From an uncultured Legionella sp. (GTDB lineage: Bacteria; Pseudomonadota; Gammaproteobacteria; Legionellales; Legionellaceae), in the NCBI GenBank assembly GCA_902168255.1, contig CABHON010000018.1, positions 62,001 to 126,000 on the forward strand: a DNA stretch of 64,000 nt, in the 5' to 3' direction. The notes below the pieces were generated by a model. It did not search any database. It saw nothing but the letters and a program-made list of their open reading frames with translations, and had not been told where the DNA came from. The translations under genes were made by a program, and so were the position numbers. Below, piece by piece: positions 7,956 to 17,981 of this stretch (positions are counted from its first letter, which is position 1; every line of letters begins with the position of its first letter).

Positions 7956-9377
7956 TTAGGACTTAACGATTTGTGGGCCAATCATATGTTCAGGGACAAC
8001 CCATTCATCAAATTGAGCTTCTGTTAAATACCCTAATGCAACACCGGCTTGTTTTAATGTTAAATCTTCAACATGTGCTTTGTGGGCAATAGCCGCCGAT
8101 TTATCATAACCAATATGAGGATTTAATGCTGTTACCAACATTAATGAATCTGCCACATGCTTCGCTATGACTTTTTCATTGGCCTTTAATCCATCGATAC
8201 AAAATTCAGTAAAACGAAGGCAGCTGTCAGAAATTAAATTCACTGAGTGAATAAAGTTGTAAATAATCACTGGTTTGTAAACGTTAATTTCAAAGTTACC
8301 TTGAGATCCAGCTACGGTGATTGCCACATCATTACCCATTACTTGTGCGGCCACCATGGTCATTGCTTCACACTGGGTAGGATTTACTTTACCGGGCATA
8401 ATAGATGAACCAGGTTCATTCTCAGGAAGAATCAATTCACCTAAGCCACAGCGTGGACCTGACCCTAACCAACGCACGTCATTGGCAATTTTCATTAATG
8501 CGCAGGCTAAGGTTTTCAATACACCCGACGCCATAACTAATGGATCATGACACGCCAAGGCAACAAATTTATTTTCTGCACTTTTGAAAGGTTGACCAGT
8601 AATGTCAGCAATTTCGGCAGCAACAGTGGTCGCCCATTGTGGATGAGTATTTATCCCAGTGCCAACTGCGGTCCCGCCAATTGCTAATTCATACAGTTTA
8701 GGAAGAATGTCATGAATATAATGCATCGCTGCATCTAATTGGCCTACATAGCCTGAAAATTCTTGACCCAGTGTTAGAGGTACGGCATCTTGTAAATGGG
8801 TACGACCGATTTTAACAATGGACGCAAATTCCTTACTTTTGTGATCTAACGCATCACGCAATGTTTGCAAAGCCGGTAATAATTTTTTTACTAGAATGGT
8901 TGCAGCCGCAATGTGCATAGCCGTAGGAAAAGTATCGTTTGACGATTGAGACATATTCACATGATCATTTGGATGAATAGGGCTTTTAGAACCTAATGCC
9001 GTTCCTGCTTTTTCATTCGCTAGGTTAGAAATAACTTCATTCACGTTCATGTTAGATTGTGTACCACTTCCGGTTTGCCATACACGCAAGGGAAATTGGT
9101 TGTCCCATTTTCCTTCATAAATCTCTTCTGCGACAGGTACAATTAAGTCGGCTTTTTCTTTTGGCAACTTTCCTAATTTCATATTGGCCAATGCAGCCGC
9201 TTTTTTTAATATCCCAAACGCATGGATTACTTCGATAGGAATCAGATCATGGCTAATATCAAAATGGTGTAAAGAACGTTCGGTTTGTGCTCCCCAATAT
9301 ACATTCGAAGGCACCTTCATTTCTCCCATACTATCAGTTTCTATACGATAGGTGGTTGTATTTTTTTCTGTCGTCAT
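7956..9377 (-). CDS. fumC: Class II fumarate hydratase
   Basis: Oxygen-stable fumarase of the TCA cycle, interconverting fumarate and malate. The family signature [11 protein letters not shown], the [15 protein letters not shown] segment and the [21 protein letters not shown] block are all present. Length of about 473 residues is normal for a homotetrameric class II enzyme. I prefer the ATG at 9377, which has GAGAG at the right distance; an ATG at 9389 would add four residues. It is divergent from the CopB-like gene, with only 22 bp between the 9377 start and base 9400. Iron-free fumarase suits oxidative conditions, in keeping with the catalase and terminal oxidase genes in this window. Confidence 0.95.
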   Translation of the reverse strand: MTTEKNTTTYRIETDSMGEMKVPSNVYWGAQTERSLHHFDISHDLIPIEVIHAFGILKKAAALANMKLGKLPKEKADLIVPVAEEIYEGKWDNQFPLRVWQTGSGTQSNMNVNEVISNLANEKAGTALGSKSPIHPNDHVNMSQSSNDTFPTAMHIAAATILVKKLLPALQTLRDALDHKSKEFASIVKIGRTHLQDAVPLTLGQEFSGYVGQLDAAMHYIHDILPKLYELAIGGTAVGTGINTHPQWATTVAAEIADITGQPFKSAENKFVALACHDPLVMASGVLKTLACALMKIANDVRWLGSGPRCGLGELILPENEPGSSIMPGKVNPTQCEAMTMVAAQVMGNDVAITVAGSQGNFEINVYKPVIIYNFIHSVNLISDSCLRFTEFCIDGLKANEKVIAKHVADSLMLVTALNPHIGYDKSAAIAHKAHVEDLTLKQAGVALGYLTEAQFDEWVVPEHMIGPQIVKS

Positions 9378-9399
9378 GATTTCTCTCATTGATTAAATT

Positions 9400-10185
9400 A
9401 TGGGTATTGTTTTAACATACGTAGATTTATTTGTCTATGAAGTGAGATTGCATTTGAAAAAACTCTTTATTAGTTTTTGTATTATTACTCTTGCTTTTTT
9501 ATCCTCTCCGTTATTAGCGGACTCATCACGTTATACTAGACTACGCTCGCAAGAATCTTCAATAGGTTCCACCGGCTTTATTGATTTTGGTGAAGATCCT
9601 TTTGACAATACTCAAGAAATGACCTTCAAAGGATTATTTGGCACAAAAGAAAACAAACTTGAATTATACAGCAATGAAGCTGAGTTATCTGATGAAGGTG
9701 TTCAATATGCTGATCTGGATATTTTTTATTGGCACCTACTAAGCCCCCATTGGGCAGTTAAAGGAGGTGCTAATTATTTTTATCGACCTACGGGAAGCAC
9801 GCCTTATTGGCAGCCTGGCGTTGGGCTTGAAGGAACTACACCTATTTTCCCCATCGATACGAATTTCCGTACATATCTTCATGATGATAGCGTCAAACTT
9901 GATGCAGAGTTTATCCACGACTTTAAAATTACCAATAAAATTTTGGTCAAAGGGAGTATTCGAAGTATTTTAGCTACCTCCACTGTAGAAGATGCCCAAA
10001 TTGGAAATGGATTAAATCAAATGCGTTATTTTATCCGCCCTTTTTATCGTCTTACCCCTGAACTAAACCTTTTTATTGAATATGAGTATATACAAGATTA
10101 TGGTTCAACTGCTGATATGCGTAATGAAGCAGATGAGGAAGCTAAAGAGAGTTTAGTGTTTTTCGGAGTGTCTGTAGATTTTTAG
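9400..10185 (+). CDS. CopB-like outer-membrane protein
   Basis: Signal peptide (KKLFISFCIITLAFLSSPLLA-D) followed by a beta-rich protein. The C-terminal two thirds match the copper resistance protein B barrel pattern: a DIFYWHLLSPHW strand, PYWQPGVGLEG, TNFRTYLHDDSVKLDAEF, IGNGLNQMRYFIRPFYRL and the terminal EYEYIQDYGSTADM with a final aromatic residue (SVDF). The family is linked to copper tolerance, usually beside a CopA oxidase, which is not visible here. The methionine-rich N-terminal metal region of classical CopB is missing. The true start could be GTG at 9442 or TTG at 9454, closer to the signal peptide. Confidence 0.68.
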   Translation: MGIVLTYVDLFVYEVRLHLKKLFISFCIITLAFLSSPLLADSSRYTRLRSQESSIGSTGFIDFGEDPFDNTQEMTFKGLFGTKENKLELYSNEAELSDEGVQYADLDIFYWHLLSPHWAVKGGANYFYRPTGSTPYWQPGVGLEGTTPIFPIDTNFRTYLHDDSVKLDAEFIHDFKITNKILVKGSIRSILATSTVEDAQIGNGLNQMRYFIRPFYRLTPELNLFIEYEYIQDYGSTADMRNEADEEAKESLVFFGVSVDF

Positions 10186-10254
10186 ACTCTCTCTTCTAGA
10201 AAGCGCATCAATTTAAATGGGTGCTTCGTAGAAATATTTCACAACAATCTTGAG

Positions 10255-12477
10255 TTAATTCACCTTCAACGAATCAACTTTTTGAAACCCGCGTGGTAAC
10301 AATTTACCGCGTTGCGCACGTGAGCCTTCATATTCTGCCCGTTCTTTAGGTCCTAACGTCATAGAACGTTGGCCTGAGAAAATACGAAGGGTGTCTTCTG
10401 CTTTAATCGGTAAAATCAAACGAATGGATTCTGAACCTTTTAGGTTTATAATTTTATTACCTTTTCCTTTTGACAAAATAGGTAACTCTGCGGCGGCAAA
10501 GACTAATAATCGTCCTTCACTCGATACAATAGCTAGTTGTTCTTGTTCCACGGATTGAAGCATACAAGGAGGTAGCAACTCTCCTTTTTCCCCAAGATTA
10601 ATTACCGCTTTACCCGCTCTATTTTTGGAATATAGTTCGTTGAGCGTCGTAATAAATCCATACCCTTGATGTGAGGCCAATAGTAGCGACTGCGCAGGGT
10701 CACCAGCCAAGACGACCACAAAATTAGCATTGGAAGCCGGTGTAAACCTGCCTGTTAGCGGCTCACCTAATCCTCTCGCCGAAGGTAAGGTATGGGCAAT
10801 TAAACTATAAGAACGACCGGTGGAATCAAAAAATACTACGGTTTGATGGCTGCGTGTAGCCACATGCATTAAGTAGGAATCTCCTGATTTATACGCTAAT
10901 TCTTCAGGTCGAATATCATGTCCCTTTGCAGCACGCACCCACCCTTTTTCCGAAACCACAATAGTCATTGGCTCATCGGGTTGCAAATCTTCTTCTTTCA
11001 TCGATTGTGCTTCTTGGCGTTCCACACATTTTGAACGCCGCGCATCACCAAATTTCGTTGCATCATTGGTAATTTCTTCACGGATTAAGCGATTCAAGCG
11101 TGTTGCAGAACCCAAAATTTTCTCGCACATTTCGCGTTCTTTGGATAATTCATCTTGCTCACCACGAATTTGCATTTCTTCCAGTTTGGCTAAATGACGT
11201 AATTTCATATCCAAAATGGCTTCTGCTTGAATGTCGCTTAATCCAAACCGATTAATCAATTCGGTTTTTGGATTCTCTTCTTCACGGATAATCCTAATGA
11301 CTTCATCAATATTTAAGTAAGCAATTAATAAGCCTTCTAATAAATGCAAACGTTTCAAGATTTTATCTAATCGAAACTCTACGCGTTTTCGCACAACTTG
11401 GCGTCTGAAAGTGAGCCATTCTGTCAAAAGTTCCACTAAACCTTTAACTTGAGGACGTCCATTTAGCCCAATCACGTTTATATTAACACGGTAATTACGT
11501 TCTAAATCAGTTGTCGCAAATAAATGAGACATTAAGCCTTCAATATCAACACGGTTTGAACGGACAGTAATCACGAGTCGAGTTGGGGTTTCATGATCCG
11601 ATTCATCACGCAAATCCACTACCATGGGTAATTTTTTTGCCTGCATTTGCGCCGCAATTTGTTCTAATATTTTGCTCCCCGATACTTGATAAGGTAGCTC
11701 TGTAATGACGATATCTTGCTCTTCGTGTTGATAAACAGCCCTTACTTTAACTGAACCACTGCCTGTGGCATACATAGCTCGTAAATCGGCTTTTGACGTG
11801 ATTATTTCTGCACCAGTACAATAGTCTGGTGCCTGTACATATTGAAACACATCATCTAAGGTTGCATGGGGATTATCTAACAACAATATACATGCATCAG
11901 CAATTTCTTTGAGGTTATGCGGGGGAACATCGGTCGCCATTCCTACGGCAATACCCATTGTACCATTCAGTAACAATGATGGTAAACGAGCAGGTAAAAA
12001 AGCGGGCTCTTCAAGCGTTCCATCAAAATTAGGGTTCCAATCCACCGTACCTTGACCCAATTCTTGCAATAAAAGTTCCGCGTAAGGGGATAACTTCGAT
12101 TCGGTATAACGCATCGCTGCAAAAGATTTTGGATCATCCGGCGAACCAAAATTCCCTTGCCCATCAATCCAAGGATAACGATAAGAGAAATTTTGTGCCA
12201 TTAATACCATGGCTTCATAACAAGCTGAATCACCATGCGGGTGGAACTTACCTAATACATCCCCTACAGTTCGAGCAGATTTTTTATATTTCGCACTCGC
12301 TTTTAAGCCTAACTCTGACATCGCATAAATAATACGGCGCTGTACTGGCTTTAAGCCATCACCAATAAATGGTAATGCACGATCCAAAATAACGTACATG
12401 GAATAATCCAAATAGGCTTTTTCGGCAAATTCGCGTAAAGGTTTTTGTTCCAATCCATAGGTGGATAAAATGGTCAT
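10255..12477 (-). CDS. parC: DNA topoisomerase IV subunit A
   Basis: 740-residue ParC, which with ParE decatenates daughter chromosomes. The catalytic arginine-tyrosine pair is in [11 protein letters not shown] (Tyr at about 124). The quinolone-resistance region reads [12 protein letters not shown], with the usual serine (84) and glutamate (88), so no classic resistance substitution is seen. GyrA-box-like blades fill the C-terminal third but are shorter than in GyrA, matching ParC rather than GyrA. Nine bases separate it from topA upstream on the same strand, so the two topoisomerases are probably co-transcribed. parE is not in the window. Confidence 0.95.
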   Translation of the reverse strand: MTILSTYGLEQKPLREFAEKAYLDYSMYVILDRALPFIGDGLKPVQRRIIYAMSELGLKASAKYKKSARTVGDVLGKFHPHGDSACYEAMVLMAQNFSYRYPWIDGQGNFGSPDDPKSFAAMRYTESKLSPYAELLLQELGQGTVDWNPNFDGTLEEPAFLPARLPSLLLNGTMGIAVGMATDVPPHNLKEIADACILLLDNPHATLDDVFQYVQAPDYCTGAEIITSKADLRAMYATGSGSVKVRAVYQHEEQDIVITELPYQVSGSKILEQIAAQMQAKKLPMVVDLRDESDHETPTRLVITVRSNRVDIEGLMSHLFATTDLERNYRVNINVIGLNGRPQVKGLVELLTEWLTFRRQVVRKRVEFRLDKILKRLHLLEGLLIAYLNIDEVIRIIREEENPKTELINRFGLSDIQAEAILDMKLRHLAKLEEMQIRGEQDELSKEREMCEKILGSATRLNRLIREEITNDATKFGDARRSKCVERQEAQSMKEEDLQPDEPMTIVVSEKGWVRAAKGHDIRPEELAYKSGDSYLMHVATRSHQTVVFFDSTGRSYSLIAHTLPSARGLGEPLTGRFTPASNANFVVVLAGDPAQSLLLASHQGYGFITTLNELYSKNRAGKAVINLGEKGELLPPCMLQSVEQEQLAIVSSEGRLLVFAAAELPILSKGKGNKIINLKGSESIRLILPIKAEDTLRIFSGQRSMTLGPKERAEYEGSRAQRGKLLPRGFQKVDSLKVN

Positions 12478-12486
12478 AATCAGGTG

Positions 12487-14793
12487 TTATTCCTCAGAAT
12501 TTTCTTCAATTTTCTCTTTAAACCCACATTCTTTTTGCGGACAAGCTTTTTCTTTACCCCAACGCTTGGTCTCTTTTAACGTTAATAACGGCCAATGGCA
12601 TTTAGGGCAAGGCTCGTTAATCGGTGGATTCCAAATCGCATACTGACAATCAGGATATCGGCTACAAGCGTAAAAAATTTTACCGTAACGCCGGGATTTT
12701 TTCTGAATCAAGTTGGCTTGAAGGCATTGAGGACATTTAACCCCTGTGTCTTCTGGTTTATCCAATGATTCAATGTATTTACATTTAGGATATTGGCTGC
12801 AACCAATAAATTTGCCATATCGCCCTTGTCGAAGAAATAATTTACTGCCACAAGTTGGGCAGGAACGATCGGGCACTTCTTCAGGAACAAATGCTTCAAC
12901 AGGCTCGTCGCCTCCTTCCACATTGGCGGTATAATCGCATTCGGGGTAACCGGTGCATCCCAAAAAGCGTCCTTTTTTGCCTAATCGAATAATGAGGGGT
13001 TTGCCACATTTAGGACAGACTTGATCGGTTGTCTCTGACGTGACATCTTTGCGTTGAACGGTGGTTTCAATCGTACCAACTTGGTTGATAAAAGGCTTCC
13101 AAAAGTCTTCCATTAAAGGAACCCATGCCTTTTCACCGCGTGAAACCGCATCTAATTCATCTTCTAAATGAGCGGTAAATTCATAGTCTACATACTGCGT
13201 AAAGTGTTCTGTTAGGAAACGATTCACAATACGGCCAACATCTGTTGGCGTAAACCGTTTATTGGTTAAGGTTGCGTACTCACGTTTCTGCAACGTTTGA
13301 ATAATAGCCGCATAAGTAGAAGGACGGCCAATGCCAAATTCTTCTAACGCTTTAACTAAAGTTGCTTCTGAGAAACGTGGTGGTGGCTCTGTAAAATGTT
13401 GTTCAGATAAGAGCGTTTTTAATGGAATGGCGTCGCCTACAACCAATTCTGGTAAACGATTTTCTTCGTCATCATCTCCTTTTCCATCATCCTTTCCTTC
13501 CAAATAAACGGCCATAAATCCTGGACGGGCAATCGTAGAACCATTCGCCCTAAACAGATTGGAAGTATCTTCACCGCAAGCAAAATCAACCGCAACAGTA
13601 TCCACTAGGGCATGCTCCATTTGGGATGCCAATGCGCGCTTCCAAATCAAATCATACAACTTAAATTGTTCTGGTGTTAAATGCTGCTTTAATAAGTTTG
13701 GTGTTTGAAAAATAGCCGTTGGTCGAATCGCTTCATGCGCTTCTTGCGCGTTTTTAGATTTAGTCTTGTAGGCTCTTGCTGTTTCAGGCAAGAAATCGGC
13801 ACCATATTCTTTATCAATGTACTTACGAATATCCCCAATAGCATCACTTGATAAATTCAATGAGTCAGTACGCATGTAGGTAATTAACCCGGCTGTACCA
13901 CTACCAATATCAATACCTTCATATAATTTTTGGGCAACCATCATGGTTTTGCTCGCAGAGAATCCTAATTTACGCGCAGCTTCTTGTTGTAAGGTTGAAG
14001 TAGTAAAAGGTGGCGCAGGTTGACGTTTACGTTGTTTTTTCTCAACTTTAATAACATTTAAAATACCATTGGCTAATTCCGCCAAATATTTTTCTGCTGC
14101 TTTCGTGGTCGCTTCATCAGTAAAGCTAAATTGTTCTAATTTAGTTCCCTTATAATGCGTCAATCGCGCAGTAAAGGATTGTTTTTTCGCTTGTAAATAC
14201 GCCGTAATTGACCAATATTCTTGCGTTTTGAATCGTTCGATTTCTTCTTCACGTTCAACAATTAACCGCAATGCCGGACTTTGAACACGTCCAGCAGAAA
14301 GCCCGCGACGAATTTTTTTCCATAATAAGGGGGATAGGTTGAAACCTACTAAATAATCAAGGGCACGTCTCGCTTGTTGGGCATTCACTAAATCCATGGA
14401 TAATTCGCGTGGATTTTCTACCGCTGCTTTTACCGCTTTTTGTGTGATTTCATGAAAAGCGACGCGATGTACTGGTTTATTCTTTAGTAGTTTTTTCTCC
14501 GCCATTAACTCACGGATATGCCAAGAAATTGCTTCCCCTTCGCGGTCAGGGTCAGTTGCCAGATACAGTGCATCTGCTTTTTTGAGAGCGGTAGCAATTT
14601 CGGTGATATGACGGGAATTTTTTTCTACCACATCATATTTCATTGCAAAACCAGCATCGGGGTTCACCGATCCTTTCTTAGGCAATAAATCGCGTACATG
14701 GCCATAAGATGCTAAAACATCAAAATCAGGCCCTAAATATTTTTTAATTGTCTTGGCTTTGGCCGGCGACTCAACAATAACTAGATTTTTCAT
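12487..14793 (-). CDS. topA: DNA topoisomerase I
   Basis: Type IA topoisomerase that relaxes negative supercoils. The Toprim start is LVIVESPAKAKTIKKYLG with the acidic TDPDREGEAI triad. The active tyrosine is in GLITYMRTDS (about residue 306 of this start). The C-terminal region has four cysteine zinc ribbons (CPKCGKPL, CPTCGSKL, CPQCLQAN, CPKCHWPL), as in gammaproteobacterial TopA. I take ATG at 14793 (MKNLVIVES); a GTG at 14802 would add three residues. It is followed 9 bp later by parC. Length is close to the usual figure for shorter bacterial forms. Confidence 0.95.
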   Translation of the reverse strand: MKNLVIVESPAKAKTIKKYLGPDFDVLASYGHVRDLLPKKGSVNPDAGFAMKYDVVEKNSRHITEIATALKKADALYLATDPDREGEAISWHIRELMAEKKLLKNKPVHRVAFHEITQKAVKAAVENPRELSMDLVNAQQARRALDYLVGFNLSPLLWKKIRRGLSAGRVQSPALRLIVEREEEIERFKTQEYWSITAYLQAKKQSFTARLTHYKGTKLEQFSFTDEATTKAAEKYLAELANGILNVIKVEKKQRKRQPAPPFTTSTLQQEAARKLGFSASKTMMVAQKLYEGIDIGSGTAGLITYMRTDSLNLSSDAIGDIRKYIDKEYGADFLPETARAYKTKSKNAQEAHEAIRPTAIFQTPNLLKQHLTPEQFKLYDLIWKRALASQMEHALVDTVAVDFACGEDTSNLFRANGSTIARPGFMAVYLEGKDDGKGDDDEENRLPELVVGDAIPLKTLLSEQHFTEPPPRFSEATLVKALEEFGIGRPSTYAAIIQTLQKREYATLTNKRFTPTDVGRIVNRFLTEHFTQYVDYEFTAHLEDELDAVSRGEKAWVPLMEDFWKPFINQVGTIETTVQRKDVTSETTDQVCPKCGKPLIIRLGKKGRFLGCTGYPECDYTANVEGGDEPVEAFVPEEVPDRSCPTCGSKLFLRQGRYGKFIGCSQYPKCKYIESLDKPEDTGVKCPQCLQANLIQKKSRRYGKIFYACSRYPDCQYAIWNPPINEPCPKCHWPLLTLKETKRWGKEKACPQKECGFKEKIEENSEE

Positions 14794-14870
14794 ACGCGCC
14801 ACTTTAACTCAAAAAGGTAGTAGGATTCAACCTATTGCCTTATTTTGACCTAAATGAATTATTAGTGATG

Positions 14871-15479
14871 CTATTTTAGTCCAGGAGTAAAATAATTGCG
14901 GGAATCTATTTCTTCACTTCTGTCTGCCACTTTCCTTCGGAAGCCCTCTCTATCATCACTCATGCCCTCAAACCGTTTTCTTTTTCCAAGTGCAGGCAAT
15001 TCCTCTTCACTTTCGCTAAAATCTAAGGAGAAAGAAGAATCTAGGGCTCTTATCGAACTATTTGAGAAATTATCTAGGCTCGTTTCTTCGCCATTGCTTT
15101 CATTGCCTAGATTTACTAAATCATTCCCTGGTGTTTCAGCTGTAGTTACTGTGTCAGGTGAAAGCTGCTGTTTTCCTAGTAAACTTGCTGGTGATAAAAT
15201 TGCGTTTAATATATTGCCAAATGAGGAAAAAGACAGTGTCCTTCCATGAAGTGAACTGATAGAATAAGTAGCATTCACATGTCCATTTCTTGATGCTAGC
15301 ATCTTTTCAAAATTTGTACTTTCTCGCTCTTGCTTGGTGTCATCAGGGTCAAAAGTGGTTATACTAGTAAATGCCGTAGTTAACTCATCTAAATCATCTA
15401 ACTCTCCAACGAAATAATCAGTTTCCTCCTTTCTTCCTACTTTTATATTGTTTTGATCTCTCAAATAACGTCTGAACAT
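14871..15479 (-). CDS. Uncharacterised acidic, low-complexity protein (possible secreted effector)
   Basis: 202 residues with no domain I recognise. It is rich in Ser, Asp, Glu and Asn and probably largely disordered. An acidic stretch (SESEEELP) is followed by a basic KRKRF cluster, resembling a nuclear localisation signal, near the C-terminus. Dot/Icm substrates often carry glutamate-rich C-terminal patches and lack homologues, so secretion is a reasonable inference, strengthened by the dotDCB genes 2.5 kb away. GAGGA lies 6 bases before the ATG, and the upstream region is very AT-rich. It is transcribed in the same direction as the PPP-like gene but separated by 410 bp. Confidence 0.5.
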   Translation of the reverse strand: MFRRYLRDQNNIKVGRKEETDYFVGELDDLDELTTAFTSITTFDPDDTKQERESTNFEKMLASRNGHVNATYSISSLHGRTLSFSSFGNILNAILSPASLLGKQQLSPDTVTTAETPGNDLVNLGNESNGEETSLDNFSNSSIRALDSSFSLDFSESEEELPALGKRKRFEGMSDDREGFRRKVADRSEEIDSRNYFTPGLK

Positions 15480-15889
15480 GTAATCCTCATTATCTTTTAT
15501 TAAACATTAAATATAGTACAAAATTTTACCACAATATTCTTAGGTAAAAATTAAATTTGTATTTTTTGATTTAAAATTTATCATGTGATATAAAAATTTT
15601 AAAATAGCATGTCTCAAGAAAGAAACAAGAATTGGATTAAAAATTACGATCATTTATACAGCAAAACAAAGCGTAAATTTCTTTCCTGAAGCATCAACTG
15701 TATATTAAGACGAGAATGGTATTTGTATGCTGTTTTATAGGAATGTCCATTTAACTTGTGGCAACTTCGGTTATACACTTCACACATGATGTGGTTTTGC
15801 GTAGGGGCAGGTCTTGTACCTGTCCGTTGTTCTGGGCAGGTACAAGACCTGCCCCTACAACCGATATTTCATTAGAATTAGATATACTA
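15480..15889. other. 410-bp gene-free stretch
   Basis: Very AT-rich DNA probably holding the promoter of the leftward gene ending at 14871, plus one palindromic repeat (15801-15858). A frame crossing the repeat on the plus strand reads GAGLVPA-type peptide, which is repeat-derived and not a gene. No RNA gene was seen. Confidence 0.6.
15801..15858. repeat. GTAGGGGC palindromic repeat, copy 2 (near-perfect)
   Basis: Two 25-bp arms, the left beginning GTAGGGGCAGG and the right ending CCTGCCCCTAC, differ at one position and enclose an eight-base loop. The flank on the right, read on the minus strand, ends CTAATGAAAT-n-TCGGTT before GTAGGGGC. The same flank precedes the copy at 29508, so the repeated unit is longer than the palindrome. 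Confidence 0.85.
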
Positions 15890-17869
15890 CTAAATTTTAT
15901 TTATGATTGTTACTTTTGCAGCTTGCTTTCCAGTGATATTGAGACTCGTTTTTGTACCATCAGATTTTTGATGACCAAACAGTCCTTCTGCATTCAAGCC
16001 TTTAAATGCATCACGAGCCTCCTCCACTAACTGTTTAGATTTTGTCTTTACTAATCTAAACTTACTCAATACATTGCATAAGCTAGCCCACATTTCACTG
16101 AACCACCTTTGATCTTCAGCGCGGAAATTTTTTACAGCAGGCTTTACCGTCTGATATGCCTCTTGTATTTTGCCATAGAGGATATTATTAGCATTAGCCA
16201 ATGTTTTCTTTGAGGTAGACTCTTGATTTGAATTTTGTCTGACTACATTTAAATAAATATTAATTGCCTCAGCACAGGTTACTCCAAAATCTGCTAATTT
16301 CGCCGCATTGCTTTTAAAGCCTCGTTGATTAAGATTTTTTGCTTTACCTTTTATCGCCTTTAACACGGATAGCATTTCAGCATTAACATTCTCTTTCCCT
16401 AAACTCGATAATAATGTATCTAACTTCTGTAATGAAGAATGTAAACGTTTTTCTGCTATAACTGAACAAGATACTGCACTATAAGAGGTAATATAATGAT
16501 TTTCAGGAACATTTGTGGTCTTTCGGATGACTGACTCTTGATACATAGGTTGAATACAAGCATCTAATTTCCAACCATTATCTAACTTATCCCAAAAATT
16601 ATTCCACAACTCTTTACTGATAATATTCTCACTGTATTTTCCACAGTCATTATCGAGAACTATTCTATTATGTTTTTCTAAGGTTTGTCGTTTTGTTTTG
16701 TCTGCTTGTCCTATGTGTCCATTTATTCCTATTGGTTGAATTCCTTCAACTATTGCCCAACCATGTTCTTCAGCATTTCCATAATTCCAAAATAAACATA
16801 AAAAAGGGGCTGTTTCCATAGCTGTAATTGTCATTCCTTCCGCGAGCCCTTGGCGCGCCTCTGGAAACTTTTCCAAGTCATGGTTTTCTTGGATCAATAT
16901 ACGTGCCAATTCTTTTTTTCCTTCTGGACTTTCAAGAAGTTTTTGGTATATCCCATTCACTTTATCAATTGTTTCTATGAGCTCTAAATAAGTATCTGCT
17001 TTGTAATCAATATCCTTAAAGATTTTAGGATATTTAGAAAGTATCGCCTTCAGACAATCAGTTCCCGCAATGGCGTGGGTACCCATACCTAACCCAATTA
17101 TTTCTTCCTTCTCATTGTACTGGGCTGCATAAGAAAATAATTTAGCATGCTTTTTATGTTCATTTTCAACAAGTGCTACTTCTTTTTCATCAATAAGGCC
17201 GTATTTTTTTAACAACAAAAGGTTATTATAAGAACGTTGATCTCCCTCGCCAACCACGGCAGGCATACTATTTCTACGATCAGGTTCTAATATATCAATA
17301 AATTCTTGTACCTCGTGATCTCCCTCAAGAACTTCATAATCAAAACCCGCTGCACTCAAAAAATATTGAGTAAAAAACTGATTGGCTCCTCTATCTCGAG
17401 TGGCTGCATCACCTTTAAACGAAATGAATAGAGATTTATCCTCGGAAAAATTCAATAACTCAACTGTTTTTTTAAAATCGTTAAGATTGGTAGTAATAAG
17501 AGTTTTAAGGTTGCCAAGACGAATATTCCAAATTTCTTTATTTTCTTCTGAAAGAGTTTTTTTCTTATCCCCAAGTTTCTCATTCACTTCTTTAAGTGCG
17601 GCTAACAAGACAATATGTTCTTTTTCAATATAAGCAAGCTGTGAATATACATCTTCAAGGTTGGAGTCATTATTAACCCCTTCTATAAGACCAGTTTCCG
17701 CAAATGTATAGGCAATCTTCAGAAAATTGTCATGCTGATCACCTAATTGCAACAGCCTTTTTAAATCATCACTTTTATTCTTTGCCCACAGATTCTGTCT
17801 CACCACAGGATACTGATGAATGTCAGGGTTAGGCACAATTGTTATGGTAATATCGTCTTTATTGGGCAT
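15890..17869 (-). CDS. PPP-type phosphoesterase-like protein, putative Dot/Icm effector
   Basis: 659 residues. Metallophosphatase signature motifs can be read in order: GDQHDN at residues 43-48 (GDxH), GDAATRDRGAN at 153-163 (GDxxxRDRG form), GDHE at 183-186 in place of GNHE, and GMGTHA at 261-266 as the likely later histidine. This order is that of PPP serine/threonine phosphatases and resembles the Wip-type effectors of Legionella. Asp replaces the usual Asn in the GNHE motif, which may alter activity. The C-terminal half is helical with no recognisable domain. It lies immediately downstream of dotB on the same strand (112 bp gap). A catalytic phosphatase exported to the host is an inference. 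Confidence 0.6.
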   Translation of the reverse strand: MPNKDDITITIVPNPDIHQYPVVRQNLWAKNKSDDLKRLLQLGDQHDNFLKIAYTFAETGLIEGVNNDSNLEDVYSQLAYIEKEHIVLLAALKEVNEKLGDKKKTLSEENKEIWNIRLGNLKTLITTNLNDFKKTVELLNFSEDKSLFISFKGDAATRDRGANQFFTQYFLSAAGFDYEVLEGDHEVQEFIDILEPDRRNSMPAVVGEGDQRSYNNLLLLKKYGLIDEKEVALVENEHKKHAKLFSYAAQYNEKEEIIGLGMGTHAIAGTDCLKAILSKYPKIFKDIDYKADTYLELIETIDKVNGIYQKLLESPEGKKELARILIQENHDLEKFPEARQGLAEGMTITAMETAPFLCLFWNYGNAEEHGWAIVEGIQPIGINGHIGQADKTKRQTLEKHNRIVLDNDCGKYSENIISKELWNNFWDKLDNGWKLDACIQPMYQESVIRKTTNVPENHYITSYSAVSCSVIAEKRLHSSLQKLDTLLSSLGKENVNAEMLSVLKAIKGKAKNLNQRGFKSNAAKLADFGVTCAEAINIYLNVVRQNSNQESTSKKTLANANNILYGKIQEAYQTVKPAVKNFRAEDQRWFSEMWASLCNVLSKFRLVKTKSKQLVEEARDAFKGLNAEGLFGHQKSDGTKTSLNITGKQAAKVTIINKI

Positions 17870-17981
17870 GATAAATTGCTCTTATGATAAAAGTAACTTT
17901 TTTGAATTAATTGCTTAAAAATTACACAATAATTATACAGCAATAAGGAGATTATTGAAAAGAAGGCTAAACAATAGTCAT

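Noticed and set aside
15758-16030. 90-residue plus-strand reading frame across the 15801 repeat
   Set aside because: It translates the GTAGGGGC palindrome and then runs antisense to the PPP-like gene; it has no ribosome site.
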